15,977 bases of DNA, taken from positions 1 through 15,977 of the forward strand of contig CAZXPG010000046.1 in NCBI GenBank assembly GCA_964643145.1, given 5' to 3'. The notes beneath the pieces were generated by a model that saw only the letters and a program-made list of their open reading frames with translations, was not told the DNA's origin and did no database searches. The position numbers and the translations under genes are program-made. Positions 14,870 through 15,977 of the stretch are shown in pieces; within the stretch, counting starts at the first letter, position 1, and each line of letters opens with the position of its first letter. This DNA is from CAZXPG01 sp964643145. GTDB lineage: Bacteria > Pseudomonadota > Alphaproteobacteria > Rickettsiales > Arcanibacteraceae.

Positions 14870-15733
14870 CTATTTGTGCAACAAGGTCACATTTCTTTGT
14901 TCTCTAATAGCATCCATTAATACCGGTGCCAATAAATTCCGCCTAGTTGAATTAAATTCAAAAGCTTCTTTGATTCCAGCACTAAGTACAACTCTTGGTC
15001 CAGTCATTTTTCCATTTCCACACCCACCATTTAGGAAAGGTGGAAGGGCGTCAATAAACTGAAATTTATGATCTCTATATTCTTCTCTACCCTCCTGTCC
15101 AATTGTGTTTATACAATTCGCCAATCTAAGCAACTGCCCCTTATGTAAATCAGTGAGTGGAAGTACTCCATTCTCAATATCTATCCATAATTTTGCAAAA
15201 CTTTCCACTGATGTATTTGCAAGCAATTTTTTTGCAGCAAGCTCTTCAGCCTTTTCCTTTCGCCGCTGATTAACTAGCAATTCAATTTCAGCCTCTATCT
15301 GCGTATTAATTTCTCTGGCTTGCTCAATAAATTTTGGGTCTAACTGAAGTTTATTTATTACTTTATTTGCAAAACTATTATTCACTCTTAACAAAAGAGC
15401 CAAATATTTTGGCAGTGATTCGCCATCTGCGAGATAATTTATATCTTTTGTACCATGCCCTTGTAAATGGTTTGTCACGACGCCTGATTCTAATGTTTCA
15501 TATACGGACATAAAACGCTCTCTTCGCAACACCTCTTTGGCAGATGCAATACCATGTGCATTTAACTGCCCAGTCCCTAAATCAAAACCAGTTATAAATA
15601 GCGGAGCAAAAGACTCTGCAACTTCTTCCTCTCTTTGTCGCCCCGTCGCCGTATAATGTTCCATAAGTAATCCATAAGTAATTTTATTAATACATTGCTT
15701 TACACTATCACCTCTCCCATCGACGATCAACAC
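14870..15733 (-). CDS. Orphan protein of unknown function in an AT-rich island (287 aa)
   Basis: I do not recognise this protein. It has no signal peptide or membrane segment and looks cytoplasmic. The first ~130 residues are mixed helix and loop (VAESFAPLFITGFDLGTGQ, NHLQGHGTKDINYLADGES). Residues about 135-172 are rich in Glu, Lys and Ala and probably form a coiled coil (INTQIEAEIELL, RRKEKAEELAAKK). The C-terminal third has a glycine-rich turn (LNGGCGNGKMTGP, 234-246) and ends in basic helix. The GTG start at 15733 is supported by GGGGGAG 9 nt upstream. An ATG at codon 24 (15664) is an alternative. Sample stretches are about 32-37% GC against about 50% in neighbours, suggesting acquisition from elsewhere. 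It is the only gene between two inverted hairpin elements, the right one lying in its upstream leader. A long open frame, a ribosome-binding site and an intact end suggest it is functional. Confidence 0.75.
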   Translation of the reverse strand: MLIVDGRGDSVKQCINKITYGLLMEHYTATGRQREEEVAESFAPLFITGFDLGTGQLNAHGIASAKEVLRRERFMSVYETLESGVVTNHLQGHGTKDINYLADGESLPKYLALLLRVNNSFANKVINKLQLDPKFIEQAREINTQIEAEIELLVNQRRKEKAEELAAKKLLANTSVESFAKLWIDIENGVLPLTDLHKGQLLRLANCINTIGQEGREEYRDHKFQFIDALPPFLNGGCGNGKMTGPRVVLSAGIKEAFEFNSTRRNLLAPVLMDAIREQRNVTLLHK

Positions 15734-15776
15734 AAAATTTTACTCCCCCTGTCGCACTTCAGACTTGAATCGGCCA

Positions 15777-15844
15777 CATAAGCAGGAACGCAAAAATAAC
15801 GAGTAGTCCAAAACCGCTCTTCACGTGGTCTTGGACTACTCTCT
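15777..15844 (-). repeat. Right copy of the inverted hairpin-tail element
   Basis: Read on the minus strand, a 17-bp stem (15842-15826 with 15817-15801; one G-T pair and one A/C mismatch near the loop) closes a GTGAAGA loop. One nt later the tail TTATTTTTGCGTTCCTGCTT (15799-15780) is identical to the left copy, again followed by ATG. Both copies point inward toward the orphan gene. In this orientation it lies 47-110 nt upstream of the GTG start and could be part of the leader or stop transcription entering from the tRNA side. Confidence 0.85.
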
Positions 15845-15874
15845 AAAAATAGCAGCAAAATATCATTTTACTGC

Positions 15875-15903
15875 TTGCAAAGTGTTTTATCCTGCTATAT
15901 ACC
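15875..15903 (+). promoter_or_regulatory. Promoter of the tRNA-Val gene
   Basis: TTGCAA (15875-15880) is followed after 17 nt by TATACC (15898-15903), with TATATA overlapping two bases earlier. Transcription would start near 15910, about 14 nt before the mature tRNA, which suits a stable-RNA gene. Confidence 0.6.
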
Positions 15904-15923
15904 ATCTACTCCTGTGGTTAATC

Positions 15924-15977
15924 GGGCGATTAGCTCAGTTGGTAGAGCATCTCGTTTACACCGAGAGGGTCGGCAGT
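15924..15977 (+). tRNA. tRNA-Val (anticodon UAC), cut off by the window end
   Basis: The 5' acceptor strand GGGCGAT is followed by a D-arm GCTCAGTTGGTAGAGC, an anticodon stem TCTCG/CGAGA and a loop TTTACAC that shows anticodon TAC. The variable loop GGGTC and the first bases of the T-stem follow before the sequence ends. This matches bacterial tRNA-Val(UAC), which reads GUA and, with the usual wobble modification, other Val codons. The T-arm and 3' acceptor strand are outside the window. Confidence 0.95.

Noticed and set aside
14870..15733. Orphan gene as a REP-associated tyrosine transposase (RAYT) or other transposase
   Set aside because: Inverted hairpins around one gene suggest such a unit, but the protein has no HUH motif, no DDE pattern and no suitable Tyr context.
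14731..15844. Hairpin elements as integron attC sites or a CRISPR-like repeat
   Set aside because: There are no attC core sites (GTTRRRY/RYYYAAC), no integrase, only two copies, and they are inverted and not regularly spaced.

Overview
The window looks like the chromosome of an alphaproteobacterium with roughly 50% GC and tightly packed genes. The best clue is the block Tim44-like protein (TimA) > mltA, divergent from secB, a neighbourhood known from many alphaproteobacteria. I cannot name a genus. Except at the right end, the genes are core housekeeping genes, intact and free of frameshifts.

Layout. Positions 1-30 hold the terminator of an upstream gene outside the window. A large hairpin and a tiny 55-residue lipoprotein gene (94-261, +) follow. 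On the minus strand, purD (2767-1499) and pgi (1499-258) form a coupled pair with a TGATG stop/start overlap. xseA (2927-4492, +) is divergent from purD and ends at a bidirectional terminator shared with a Bax-inhibitor-1/YccA-type membrane protein gene (5280-4534, -), which has a near-consensus promoter of its own. Next is the minus-strand cluster timA (8708-8016) > mltA (8016-6862) > phosphoglucomutase/phosphomannomutase (6848-5448), again with a TGATG overlap (timA/mltA). A perfect 19-bp palindrome lies between timA and the divergent secB (8892-9371, +), which is followed 3 nt later by parC (9375-11588, +). parC converges on fabD (12529-11585, -) with overlapping stop codons. slt (12615-14633, +) is divergent from fabD.

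The right end (about 14,730-15,845) differs in character. A single AT-rich orphan gene of 287 codons (15733-14870, -) is bracketed by two inverted copies of a ~65-nt element. Each copy is a 15-17 bp hairpin with a TGAAGA loop followed by an identical 20-nt tail. Between the copies the loop and tail are conserved, while five stem base pairs differ by compensatory double changes. This is the most unusual structure in the window. A tRNA-Val(UAC) gene with its own promoter begins at 15924 and runs off the end.

Functions. pgi and the phosphohexomutase feed hexose phosphates into glycolysis and nucleotide-sugar synthesis. mltA and slt remodel peptidoglycan. secB and the Tim44-like protein serve the cell envelope. 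purD, fabD, parC and xseA serve purine synthesis, fatty-acid synthesis, chromosome decatenation and DNA repair. The genes are grouped by compact packing more than by a shared pathway.
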